Shown here piece by piece: positions 12,565-22,610 of a stretch of DNA of 64,000 nucleotides. The notes beneath the pieces are model-generated. The model saw only the letters and a list, made by a program, of their open reading frames with translations, was not told where the DNA came from and made no database searches. A program made the translations under genes and the position numbers. The stretch comes from Harmonia axyridis (taxonomy: Eukaryota; Arthropoda; Insecta; Coleoptera; Coccinellidae), in contig NC_059502.1 in assembly GCF_914767665.1 (NCBI RefSeq), forward strand, positions 37,032,812 through 37,096,811, read 5' to 3'. Within the stretch, counting starts at the first letter, position 1, and every line of letters starts with the position of its first letter.

Positions 12565-12612
12565 ATTGCATTCATCGTGAATATGGAATTCCATATTCAC
12601 GATGAATGCAAT
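12565..12612. repeat. 48-bp perfect palindrome
   Basis: The 24 bases at 12565-12588 are followed with no spacer by their exact complement at 12589-12612 (centre GGAATTCC). A diverged further copy in inverted orientation, containing 'TTGCATTCACCGTGGATATGG', is near 12936-12956. Confidence 0.95.
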
Positions 12613-13109
12613 AGAATTATTGGTAGAACTCATCGAACATTAAATCAGAAATTTCCTCATCTTCATCATTCAAATGAGAAAATACATATTTTGAAAGGAT
12701 GTTTCATACTTTGTGAATATCCATTATACAAAATTCCTACCTAGAAAAAAAATCTGTGGCGTATGAGATGAAATCATGCAGCAGTCCGGTATGCTAAAGT
12801 TGATTAATATTATATACATATAAAAAAGCGGTAGAATACATTTTATACTTCCGAAATATCTTCTCGTTAATTGGGGTGAAAATGTAAATATTTCTGATTG
12901 AATGAATGCTCGACAAGTTCTCGAAACTATTCTGTTGCATTCACCGTGGATATGGAATAATTCCAGAATTACATTATTTGAATAACAGGGATTCATTTCG
13001 TGAAATTATAATCTACTAGCTTCAATAATGAATACGCCTGTCACTTTGAAATAATTGCATATTTTAATTTCTCTGATCCTAGAATACTGCTTTGAACCGC
13101 ACTCAAGAA

Positions 13110-13665
13110 ATTGAATTATTGAATTTGGGAGTATAATGATGTTTGGACACTACCCTTATTTTCCTCCGTAGAATCCAACGCTATCATAAAAATATAGGTT
13201 TCTAATTTTTGGCAGAATATTTGAAACATTCTGTGATGATATTTCTCAAGTTCAAGATATACACGATATTACTACATCATTCTTGTTCGAGAAACTGAAT
13301 CAAGTATATACTCGTAGGATATTCACAGCAAAAATAATTCACGTGATAGTGACTATGGAAATTGTCTATTTTTATCGGTTTTTTCTAAATATTTATATTT
13401 GTAAACTATAAGGACTAACGCAAAAATTTTATTAGGGAGTAATTGAGAATAGAAATCTTGATAATATTTGAGACATAAAATGAGATATAAATAAAATTTT
13501 TTTTCATTTCTTGAATAGCTGGAAGTGCCGGAGCTTCGAAAATATTTCAGCTGAATAGGGCATCAAGAACAATGTCATATTCCGAATTTTCAGATTTCAA
13601 ATATGCCCTGATCTCCAGAAACGTCTAATAGGCTGTCGAACTTGAAACACCCTGTATATGATGAT
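13110..13665 (-). repeat. Third copy of the 0.55-kb terminal part of the dispersed repeat
   Basis: Matches the complement of 11511-12075: 'ATTGAATTTGGGAG' at the left, and 'ACGTCTAATAGGCTGTCGAA' followed by 'CTTGAAACACCCTGTATA' at the right. The end 'TACAGGGTGTTTCA' is a common terminus of Tc/mariner-like MITEs. With copy A it forms an inverted pair about 1 kb apart. Confidence 0.8.
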
Positions 13666-13739
13666 TTTTAGAGCAGGTTCACATGTGCGTGGTTTCATAA
13701 TTCATCATAGAAATAAGAGTATATACACTTGTGAAATAA

Positions 13740-13870
13740 ATTAAAGAATCAAAATATAATTCGAAATTTTTAGCAGTTTTTCAATGACAATGGTCGTATC
13801 TCAATTTGAAAAAACTTTTTGAAGCTTGAAGTTTATAGTTTAGAGATCACACAAAAATCTCTTACGATTC
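13740..13870 (+). repeat. Dispersed repeat; inverted copy at 21555-21710
   Basis: Blocks 'AAGCTTGAAGTTTATAG' and 'GGTCGTATCTCAATTTG' recur as complements near 21575-21625. Origin unknown. Confidence 0.7.
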
Positions 13871-14599
13871 ATTCGATCGAATTTTCAAAAAATTGAAGGA
13901 TCACGCCTTCTAACCGTGTCAGGTTATCAAAAATAATTTTCAAATTCGTTTTGAGAATAAACTGGCTTTTTTTAACGTTTTAAACGTTGAGATATGCAAT
14001 TTCTGACAAGCGAGTAGATCGATTTCGAAATTCTCTTGGGAATATCAACTTTATTTCGAATTTAATTTGGTTTTTATCATCAAGATCATTGAATGAAATT
14101 ACGGAATCGCATTAGAAATGATGATGATATGTTGAATTGATTCATTTGGAGCCAATAAAAATAAACTGAAAATGAAAAAAAAATTTTTTAAATAAAAAAA
14201 AAATTATTTCATGAATTCTGTTATTGTTCTGTTCTGTTATTGATAAAAATGGAGAAAAAACAACTTAAAATTTTATTTCTGCATTTTGTAGATTGAACAT
14301 TGATTGAACATTCAAATCGAAAATCGTGATGAAAATCGAATGAAACAAAAAAACCACTCAATGGATTGAATTGAAATTCTCTGGGATATTTGTGGTGATA
14401 TTGAACTGTGAAACGCATACTCAAAATTGATGGTTCTTTCGACATTTTCAATACAGCGCTTGATTATCCAAAAAGCCTCCAAGAGCCCTTTTTTAATCAA
14501 CTTTTCAAATCAATGTAGAGAACGAAAAGAAATTTTTTTCAGAATATCCAATAGCTACCTCTTGTAGAGAATTCATTCAAGATTTCAAAACATCCCTTA

Positions 14600-14934
14600 A
14601 ATTTTCTGTGCAATCATTGATTGGTGACACAGATAGCTCTTCCTATTCCCAATACTAGTGAAGATAGTATGTTGAAATGTTTGAGAGAGTGCAAGAGTAG
14701 CATGATGGCTGGACCTGATGAAATACCATCCTTTTTATTGAGGGACTGCGCCATCATTTTCTTAAAGCCTTTGACCACGCTTTTGAAGCTATCACTCTCT
14801 AAAGTATGCTTTCCGCCTGGAAGGAGGGGAAAGTGTGCCCTGTTTTCAAGAATGGCTGCAAGGAAGACGTTGAGAACTATAGACCCATTGTCATTCTGAG
14901 CAATTTCAGTAAGGTTTTCGAACGAGTATTATAC
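14600..14934 (+). pseudogene. Old non-LTR reverse transcriptase, fragment 1 (RT N-terminal motifs)
   Basis: Encodes 'MAGPDEIPSFLLRDC' and, after a frameshift near 14820, 'GKVCPVFKNG', 'ENYRPIVILSNFSKVFE'. These are RT motifs 0-2a of jockey/CR1-type non-LTR retrotransposons. The frame is cut at 14932 by a foreign sequence starting TACAGGGTGGCC. The C-terminal parts of probably the same copy resume at 15746 and 20226; the palm core with the DD motif is missing. Confidence 0.7.
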
Positions 14935-15745
14935 AGGGTGGCCAATTTTTCAATGGGATTGTATTAGTAACTTTTAAACCATAAGAGTTAGAAGGTCGGT
15001 CAAATGGAGAAAAAGTTGCATGCATAGAAGCATTATCAAGCGGTTCAAACAAATCGAGATTATCAGGGCCGGTTATAGAGATATCATAAGAAAAGTAAAT
15101 TTTGTCATTTTGATGTTTCTCTTTTCCCACTTTATTTCAAATATTATCAAAAAATGTTACAGGAATTTTTTATTCGACAGTAAATTGCTCTCAATTTGAC
15201 TTAATCAGATTTCGTATCCAACGTGTCGTGCTCTCTGGGCCACCCTCAACCTAATTTTTTTCAATACGGACCTGTATATTTTTTATGACACTTTTCGAAA
15301 TAACTTTCAACGCTGAATTCAACGATATATCATACAATATCATTCAAAGTTGATTTTCAGGTGATTTTGACCCTTATCCAAATTTCTTTGGGTCGGATCT
15401 GTAATACATTTAGGTACCTTTAGTTTAATTAACAACATGCAATACATTTCGATGAGAAAATCAACTTACTCATCTTGAACTAAATGGAACATATCAGAAT
15501 CAAATCAAGAAACAAGTAATAATTATTTACATATTTCAATTCATAATAATTAAACGAATTATCATTTAATAAAAGAAAAATCGAATGATTATTCGAAAGT
15601 AAATGAAAATGAATGAAGTAAGTGTTCGAAATGTCCACCATTTCGTAAAATGCACTTAACGGTTCTGGAACCCATACTTCTTATACATTTGCTTATTTCG
15701 TCTTCTTGAATACCTTCCAATACATTCTCAATCTTCTCGCGAGAA
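14932..15745 (-). mobile_element. IS630/DUF4817-type transposon remnant inserted in the old RT
   Basis: Begins TACAGGGTGGCC, typical of this group's ends. On the minus strand 15734-15610 encodes 'KIENVLEGIQEDEISKCI' followed by 'KCILRNGGHFEHLL', the extreme C-terminus of DUF4817-type transposases (N-G-G-H-F-E). The rest of the transposase is absent. A complement of the terminal motif (GGGCCACCCT at 15239) may mark a nested smaller inverted-repeat unit at 14935-15250. Confidence 0.55.
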
Positions 15746-16124
15746 ATCACTATTGTTGGATTTGTCATTTGTTCCGTTGAAACAAATTACAGAATCGAAC
15801 TTTATTTTGATATGCAGTGTTTCAAACAGAGAGACTGAATGTAGAGATCTGGGAGTTTTATTTGATCAAGGGATGACTTTTGTGCCACATGTGAGTGCAG
15901 TTGTTTCGGAGGGACTCAGGATTCTCGGTTTCAAACTAAGAAACTCCAAACACTTATTTGAGTCTCGAACCTTTTATCTTCTTTTTACGGCGCTTGTGAG
16001 GTCAAAGCTGGAGTATGGATGTGTAGTGTGGAGCCCTGGTTATAATGTTCACATCGATAGTTTGGAGAAAATACAGAGGGGATTTTTGAAGTGCGTTTGT
16101 TTCAAAATGGATGGCATGTAACCA
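15746..16124 (+). pseudogene. Old non-LTR reverse transcriptase, fragment 2 (thumb region)
   Basis: An open frame reads 'CRDLGVLFDQGMTFVPHVSA' and 'LLFTALVRSKLEYGCVVWSP', then 'LEKIQRGFLKCVCFKMDG': the region after the YADD box in jockey-type RTs. It is interrupted at 16124 by the 4.1-kb element. The reading resumes at 20226. Confidence 0.75.
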
Positions 16125-16137
16125 TGTTCTTATAAAT

Positions 16138-17288
16138 ATGTCGAACGGTGCGGAAGTGTGTAGGAGTTGCTCCGATAACTTTATTGTAAATTCTAAATCG
16201 GTTAAATGTGACTTATGTAATGATAATTATCATTCAGCTTGTGTGTCGATAAAGGACACATGTGTGAAAATAATTTTGGAAAACCCAAATTTAAGGTGGT
16301 TTTGTGATACCTGTAATAATAAATTAAACACGGTATTAATGCACCGGTGTTTTCCACCACGAAGGCAGATGTAAATATTCAGAAAACTGAAATAGAATGC
16401 CTTAATCGGGAGATTTCTCTGATGAAAAAATCAGTAGTAGATCTTGATTATACTGTAAGTTTGCAGAAATCATTAATTGAAAATTACGAGGCTCAGCTCT
16501 CTTCAATTAATAAATATGTACCAGATGCTAATACTGTTATCAACCATCCTGATACAAAAAGTGCAAAACATAAAAATGCAAACAATCTGAATTTGATTGA
16601 AGGAGATGCTGGGTTGCCGGCTTGTGCCAACTTTCCTGCTCCTGAGCCTACTATGGGTTTTCAACATTATAATCCTTCTAATGAGACTTTGAACTACAGT
16701 GTTTCAAAAATACCATCTAATAAACATGAAACTAATATTTCTATCTATGATAAAAAAACTTCAAAGACTCATTTAAGTAAAAGTAGCACTAAAAATGAAA
16801 AAATCATTGATAAAAAAATGGTGAATTCTGCAATAGAGTTTGCTCAACAAGCAAAGATGAAACGGCTGCAAACTATTGATATAGATAGTCAAAACAATGA
16901 GTCATCAGAGTTTAAATGGCAGCATGTCAAAAAACGAAGCAAACAAAGAAATAAAAATGTTGTCATGGGTAATGCTTCATTCAGTTCAGGAGTAAAAACT
17001 GTTCCTAAGCTCAGTTATCTACATGTGTCTAGGCTTCATCCAACAACTAAGCCAGATGATCTGAAGAATTTGCTTTTGAAGTCATTTCCTGAGGTTGAAG
17101 TTGAGCCCCTTCAATCTAAACATCCTCAGATTTACTCTTCTATGAAAGTTGCTATTTATCAAGAACATTTCAAGGATGCCTGGCGTAAAGAAATCTGGCC
17201 CCAAGGGTCTCTAGTCTCTAAATATTTTTTATTCAAGAAGAAGGCACCCCCAGTAGAAATAGGTGCTCCTCAAGAAAGAAGGGACTAA
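16138..17288 (+). pseudogene. ORF1 of the 16-20 kb retrotransposon (PHD finger, gag-like)
   Basis: ATG at 16138. The first about 75 codons carry a Cys4-His-Cys3 pattern of a PHD finger: 'CRSC', 'CDLC', 'HSAC', then 'WFCDTC'. A one-base frameshift near 16345-16365 moves the reading to the frame open to 17288. A leucine/heptad-rich stretch (16390-16510) suggests a coiled coil, followed by a lysine/serine-rich linker and a conserved C-terminal block from 'LSYLHVSRLHPTTKPDDLK' to 'IWPQGSLVSKYFLFKKKAPP'. Similar C-termini are known in ORF1 proteins of insect non-LTR elements and are RNA-binding-like. The role would be to coat element RNA. It is broken only by the frameshift. Confidence 0.8.
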
Positions 17289-17314
17289 AACCTTCAAATT
17301 CTTTATCGCTTATA

Positions 17315-20119
17315 TTGCAGAATGTGCAGTGTCTTCGCACCGCATTTAATAAATTGAATTTATTAGCTTCTGAACATGAAGTCGATGTCCTTATGATTGT
17401 TGAACACTGGAAATCCTTAGATGAAATAAAATTATATCAGATTGAGGGCTATATATTGGTTTCCCAATTTTGTCGTCAACATGGCAGGCATGGAGGGAGC
17501 GCCATTTATTGTCGTAAGTCCTTGAATGCTTTTGAAAGAACAGACTATGTGAAACTGAGTGTAGTTAATGTGATCGAGTGCTCAGCTATCCAAATAAACC
17601 TCAGTAAAAGTAGTTTAGTAATTATTTGTATTTATAGACCAAATTCAAAACCATTAGCTGATATGGATATTTTTCTTGAAAAATTTAACAATATACTTAT
17701 AAAATGTCGTTCTGAAAATTGTAAGTTTATAGTTGCTGGTGACTTCAATATTGACGTTCTGTCATACTCCCGCGACTCTAGAGAATTTCTTTCTTTAATT
17801 GAAATGTTTAATTTTAGCTTAAGTTTTGCATGTGTTACTCGTCCTCTATCAGGATCATGCTTGGATAATATATTATCGGATGTTAGCGGTTTCTGTGAAA
17901 CATTGCAGTACCATATTTCAGATCATGTTGCCTTGAAATTGACAGTTCCTGATATCTTAGTTGATAAGTGTCAGATACAGAAGTTTTCTATAAGAAAAAT
18001 GAATGAAGAAGTTGTAAATGACTTTCTTGAAGCATTGTCAAATGTTTCATGGGATAACATATATGATTCATCAAAAGATGTCAATACGAAGTGGTCCTCT
18101 TTCATCTCTATTTTTCAATCAATTTTTAATACTTATTGTCCCCTGAGGGAAGTCAAATACAGATCACGGAGTGATATTTGTAAATTAAGTCCGCATACTG
18201 TCGAAAAAAAGAAAATATTGGATAACCTTCTTGTTATTTCTGAATCACGACCAGAGTTCAAAAATCTGTACCGATCTTTTAAGAGACAGTATGACAACTC
18301 AATTACCCAAGCAATTAAATCTCATTAAGGCAACTTCATAGCAAACTCTCAGAAAAAATCAAAGGCTGCATGGAGGGTGATTCATTCACTATCAGGTAGG
18401 AGCACTGAAAAAAACTTGCCTTTTCAGTCAGGAAATCCTGTTGATCTTTGCAACAGTTTCAATGATATGTTCGTGGGAGACGTTACCAACCAGACGAATA
18501 TTAAGAATCCTGGAGCAATCTCATCCTTAAAATCTTCTCACTGTATGAGCAAGTCTTTCTATTTCTTTGATGTCACAGAGAGAGATGTTAGTGATGCTGT
18601 TAAGATGCTGAAAACCTCTAACTCTTCAGGTCACGATGGAGTTCCGATTTCTATCATAAAAAAATCCATTCATATAATAGGAGGCCCTCTTGCTCATCTT
18701 ATTAATTGCGCTTTCCGAGAGGGTTGTTTTCCTGACGAGCTGAAGGTTGCTCTGGTTAAACCACTCTTCAAGAAGGGAAATACCTGTGAGCTTAGTAGCT
18801 ATCGACCTATCAGTATCTTATCTAGTTTTTCTAAGGTATTTGAGAAGGTTTTTGCCGTCAGACTCATCAGTTTTTTTCGGAAATTTAATGTTCTTGCTGA
18901 TAGTCAGCATGGTTTCACGAAAGATAGAAGTACCGAGACTGCTATATTTGAGTTGCTAAATTCTGTTCTTTTGGCGCTTGAGAGTAATGAAGTTCCATTG
19001 GCTTTGATGTTCGATTTGACCAAGGCTTTTGATTCCGTCGAGCATAGAACCTTATTGGCTAGACTGGAGTTATGTGGGATTAGGGATATCTCTTTGAAAT
19101 TTGTTGAGAGCTACCTAAGCAATCGACGTCAGAGGGTTGCCCTCGCTCTAGATGGTGCAGTCCACTTCTCTGGGGAACGATCTCTTACTAGGGGCGTTCC
19201 TCAGGGAAGTGTACTGGGCCCTTTGCTTTTTATTGTTTTTGTGAATTCCCTTTGTAATATTAAGACCTCTGCTAATTGTAAATCGATTCTTCATGCTGAT
19301 GACAGCAATTTTTTGATTATATCAGGTGATGTCGAGTCCTGTAGCAGGGCTGGAATGGATACGGTTTTGTCTATTGATAGATGGTGTAATGAAAGTGGTC
19401 TTATTCTAAATCATGGCAAGACTCAAGGTATTTTCTTTTATGACAGCCAGTCGGTGAAGAACTATCCTCCTTTTTTGTGTCATGGTAACGGTCAAATTAA
19501 ATTAGAGGATTCTGTTAATTTTCTGGGAGTTGCTCTAGATAAACACCTGCGGTGGGATCATCAGGTGTCTAAGTTGGGAAAGTCTCTCAACTCTTCGGCG
19601 TACTTGATTTTCATGATCAGGGACAAGTTGGAGAGTGCTGTGGTGAGAGCTCTCTACTTTGCTAGTTTCCAGTCTGTGCTGGCATATGGAATTATTTTTT
19701 GGGGTAGTTCGTCTGGTGCCGATGAAATATTTCTCATCCAGAAAAGAGTGATGAGAATAATGAATAGGTTGGGCTTTCGTGAGTCCTGTCGCGGAGTTTT
19801 CAGATCCAATGGAATCCAAACCGTCTTTGGTCTTTACATTTATCGCCTATTTATCTTCCTTAAGTTACGGAAAAACTATTTTTTGCCATATGTCAATAAA
19901 AATAACACTCGACAGGTTTATCCTTTCCTTCTTCCTATTCACAGTACTACTAGGTTTGAAAGGGGACCACTTTATATGGCCATGCGTTTATTTAATTTGC
20001 TTCCTAAGCAAATACAGGTTGTTGAAGATATAACCTTGTTTAGAAGGCGCATTTACAATTTTATTTTGGATTGTGAACCTTATTCAGTTGATGAGTTTAT
20101 TTCATTTTGTAGAAAATAA
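17315..20119 (+). pseudogene. ORF2 of the 16-20 kb retrotransposon (endonuclease + reverse transcriptase)
   Basis: One frame of about 934 codons is interrupted only by a TAA at 18326-18328. The N-terminal endonuclease/exonuclease/phosphatase domain shows 'LLQNVQCLRT' (Asn), 'DVLMIVEHW' (Glu), 'YRPNS', 'AGDFNIDV', 'SCLDNILSD' and the final 'ISDHVALKL' Ser-Asp-His. The RT domain has 'SSYRPISILSSFSKVFEK', 'LMFDLTKAFDSVEH', 'TRGVPQGSVLGPLLF' and 'LHADDSNFL' as the catalytic Asp pair (HADD instead of the usual YADD). ORF2 begins just after ORF1 with the start context unclear. All catalytic motifs are visible, so the in-frame stop is the main inactivating lesion. Confidence 0.85.
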
Positions 20120-20196
20120 GCTCTTTTATGACTTGTCTCTATTTTATTCGTTTGCATTGATTTTGATGTTGTGAATAATTTTTGAGATTAATAAAT

Positions 20197-20227
20197 ATTA
20201 TTGTTATTGTTATTGTTATTGTTATTG
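20197..20227 (+). repeat. (TATTGT)n 3' tail of the retrotransposon
   Basis: About five hexamer units end the element, directly before the target duplication. Short tandem 3' tails instead of poly(A) are usual in several non-LTR clades. Confidence 0.85.
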
Positions 20228-20540
20228 TAACCAAATCGTGGAATACCACAGGATTATTAGTTATTGAATAGATTTTATGTGAACTCCCTAGAAGTGCGCC
20301 GGGTTTACTTGAGAATTCTTTTTCTACATAGATAATATTATAAGTTCTTAAATTGATTGCCTTACTTGCTAGCCTCAGTGGAGTGGCACGTTCCAAGGCT
20401 GCCTGTAATGTAACCACGTTCTCAATCTTCTTTTTCCACGTACTAACGTACTTCGGTTTTCGCCTCTGTTCAGAATGTAAGATTTTAGCAATGTTCAGAT
20501 TATTGTAGACATTTTTTGCTGTACTCATTTTGATATAAAA
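20226..20540 (+). pseudogene. Old non-LTR reverse transcriptase, fragment 3 (C-terminus)
   Basis: Plus-strand reading with several stops: 'LLNRFYVNSLEVRRVYLRIL' and, after frame shifts, 'LASVEWHVPRL', 'RTSVFASVQNVRF'. This is the tail expected after 'FKMDG' in jockey-type RTs (L-x-x-R-R block). It proves that fragments 15746-16124 and 20226-20540 were one gene before the 4.1-kb insertion. The long minus-strand open frame over the same bases is a shadow. Confidence 0.65.
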
Positions 20541-20587
20541 AGGACTGTTTACGAGTCTCAATTCATATAAGAAGCTATCTGTATATA

Positions 20588-21195
20588 CAGGGTGTTTCCT
20601 AAACATGCGGCAAAAATTCAGGGGGTTGTTCCTTGGACTATTCTAAGAATATTTTGTCCTTTGATGATTTTTGAAAAACCTATTTGTTTCGAAGATATAG
20701 GGGAAACAAAATTTCAGATAATAACATTTTATTATGAAAAATTACATGAAAATTCAACTCAACCTACAAAAACTGTTGAAAATGACCACCTCTAGCCAGC
20801 ATACAAGCATCCAATCTTCTCCTCATTGACTGCATAGCGATTCATAATAGTCAAAGATAAAATGTTAATTGCTAATACATCACAAAACGAATTCAAATGA
20901 AAACCGTGTTTAATCTGTATTCCTTTACCATCTGCACTTATCAATTTTTAGTCAAAAAACTGGCCGTTTTTAGTAATTGGAATGTTGTTAAACAAATTTA
21001 AAAATAAATTGTATCTAGAGTGCGGTACGCATTTTTATTTAAATTATTATTAATTTTAAAAATATGAAAAATGTTGTTCGCCCTGTATCTTCGAAACAAA
21101 GAGGTTTTTCAAAAATCATCCAAGGACAAAACATGCTTAAAATAGTCCAAGGAACAACCCCCTGAATTTTTGCCGCATGTTTAGGAAACACCCTG
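20588..21195 (-). mobile_element. 608-bp Tc/mariner-type MITE with TA duplication
   Basis: Terminal inverted repeats of about 115 bp begin CAGGGTGTTTCCTAAACATG at both ends, flanked by TA at 20586-20587 and 21196-21197. Inside, the minus strand at 20835-20775 encodes 'MRRRLDACMLARGGHFQQFL', the C-terminus of an IS630/DUF4817-type transposase. So this is an internal-deletion derivative of an autonomous element. It landed at the end of the older RT remnant. Confidence 0.9.
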
Positions 21196-21554
21196 TATAC
21201 TTTTTTGTATTGTTTATTGTAATTTTGTATTTCCCCATTCTGTAATTGGATTAGGCTGTAGATGGGTGTAGTAATTAAACAAAATAAATAAATAAATATT
21301 GATGGATAAAGACAAAAAGGTCCTCTTCAATTCAAAGTTCGACATTTCAGCGAGAAGTGCTCGCATCAAAATTTTGAAAGAAGGATATTGAAGCTGAATG
21401 AACAAGTTATCTCATCCATATAGTGGTTGAGTTGGAAAAAAAAAATTTACAAGTCTGTATGCCAAAAATGAAAACTGAAAAAATTTCGCAGAAATTTTAG
21501 GTAGATACTGTATTCATTGGGATTGAGCGGTACACGTTGCTTGATAAATTTTTT

Positions 21555-21710
21555 CATCATGACATCTCTAAACTATAAACTTCAAGCTTCAAAAAGTTTT
21601 TTTTCAAATTGAGATATGACCATTGTTATCGAAAATACAGCCATTTGAAAAACTGCTAAATATTTCGAATTTTATTTTGATCCTTTAATTTATTCCACTA
21701 GTATATTTAT
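21555..21710 (-). repeat. Inverted partner of the repeat at 13740-13870
   Basis: See the copy at 13740. The similarity covers 'CTATAAACTTCAAGCTTC' and 'CAAATTGAGATATGACC'. Confidence 0.7.
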
Positions 21711-22055
21711 TATTTTCATAATTGTTTATTCCAAAGATCTCAAATTTTCGAAATTACGTAGGTATGTCATAGAACTTCATGATTTCATATATAGGAATTC
21801 ACGTTCTATAACGTAAAAATATAGTGGAATGTTATCACAAAAACTGGTGAAGAAAACGGATAAATTTGAATGGAAGAGCCATATCAAAATGAAACAGAAA
21901 TAAAATTTAAAGAATTCATTTAGTAAATGAAAAAATTGACATTGCAGTTATACTGTAACTTTCCAAAATAGAACTATAATAGGTTTTCTATTGTACCGTT
22001 TAAAGGTAGACTTTCGAGCAAGGCGTCTATGACGGCAGCGACAAGGCGTTGGTGC

Positions 22056-22090
22056 AATACCTCCTAGACTACTGTTTTCTAGGAGGTATT
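22056..22090. repeat. Hairpin with 13-bp perfect arms
   Basis: AATACCTCCTAGA at 22056-22068 pairs with TCTAGGAGGTATT at 22078-22090 over a 9-base loop. The flanks (22000-22190) are unusually GC-rich for this window and contain repeated GTCG/GGCG words. Confidence 0.85.
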
Positions 22091-22246
22091 GGTTGGTGTC
22101 GCCGTGTAGTGTAGTGTCGTTGCCTTTGGCGTAGGTATGACTTTCGAAGACAGCGTCCAACGTTCGTCGCCAGTTCGGTTGTTTACTTTGAATTAGTTTT
22201 ATATTAAGCAGTTTTCAATACATATATTGCTGAGATTATTTCAATC

Positions 22247-22456
22247 ATGAGCATAAAGAATCATCTAATAACAGGGTTCGAACAGAGTTACCACAAGATT
22301 TTGTTGAAAAAACAGTTGGTTCTAGACAACGAAAAATTTAAGAAATTTTATCGTTTCAATAAGAAACAGTTCATTTTCATTTTAAGCTTGAATGAAGAAC
22401 TCCAACCGAAGACAATAAGAGATTACATGTCTGGCGAAGGAAAAAACTATTATTGA
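22247..22456 (+). pseudogene. Short ORF, possible Harbinger-like transposase N-terminus
   Basis: A 69-aa frame includes 'KFKKFYRFNKKQFIFIL', which resembles the F-R-M-s-x-x-x-F-x-x-I-L block before the catalytic domain in PIF/Harbinger nucleases. It ends in stops, and nothing recognisable follows. The assignment is weak. Confidence 0.3.
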
Positions 22457-22610
22457 TATTGAGCTTATTCAATATTACCTACATTTTGAATGTGTTATAA
22501 TTGCAGCAATCGGTATACTTTCACCTTCTGGTTCACCTTCTCGTCTTATTAGAACTTCTCCTAAAATCATTGCGGGTATATTTTTTCTCATTACATATGT
22601 CATCCATTAC

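Larger units (their letters stand above)
16125..20225 (+). mobile_element. Nearly complete PHD/EEP/RT non-LTR retrotransposon (CR1/jockey-like)
   Basis: The 4.1-kb element is inserted in the older RT and flanked by the 8-bp direct repeat TGTAACCA (16117-16124 and 20226-20233). Order: short 5' UTR, ORF1 with a PHD-type zinc finger, ORF2 with apurinic-type endonuclease and reverse transcriptase, then a 3' tail of TATTGT units. It carries only a frameshift in ORF1 and one stop in ORF2, so the insertion is comparatively young. The clade cannot be fixed by eye: CR1/L2/Kiri/jockey relatives all fit. Confidence 0.85.

Noticed and set aside
12562..12996. Two opposing open frames starting in the palindrome
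   Set aside because: They arise from the palindrome and its relatives; no coding signature.
20139..20606. 155-codon minus-strand open frame
   Set aside because: It is the antisense of the old RT C-terminus and runs into the simple-repeat tail, giving an artificial Ile-Thr repeat.
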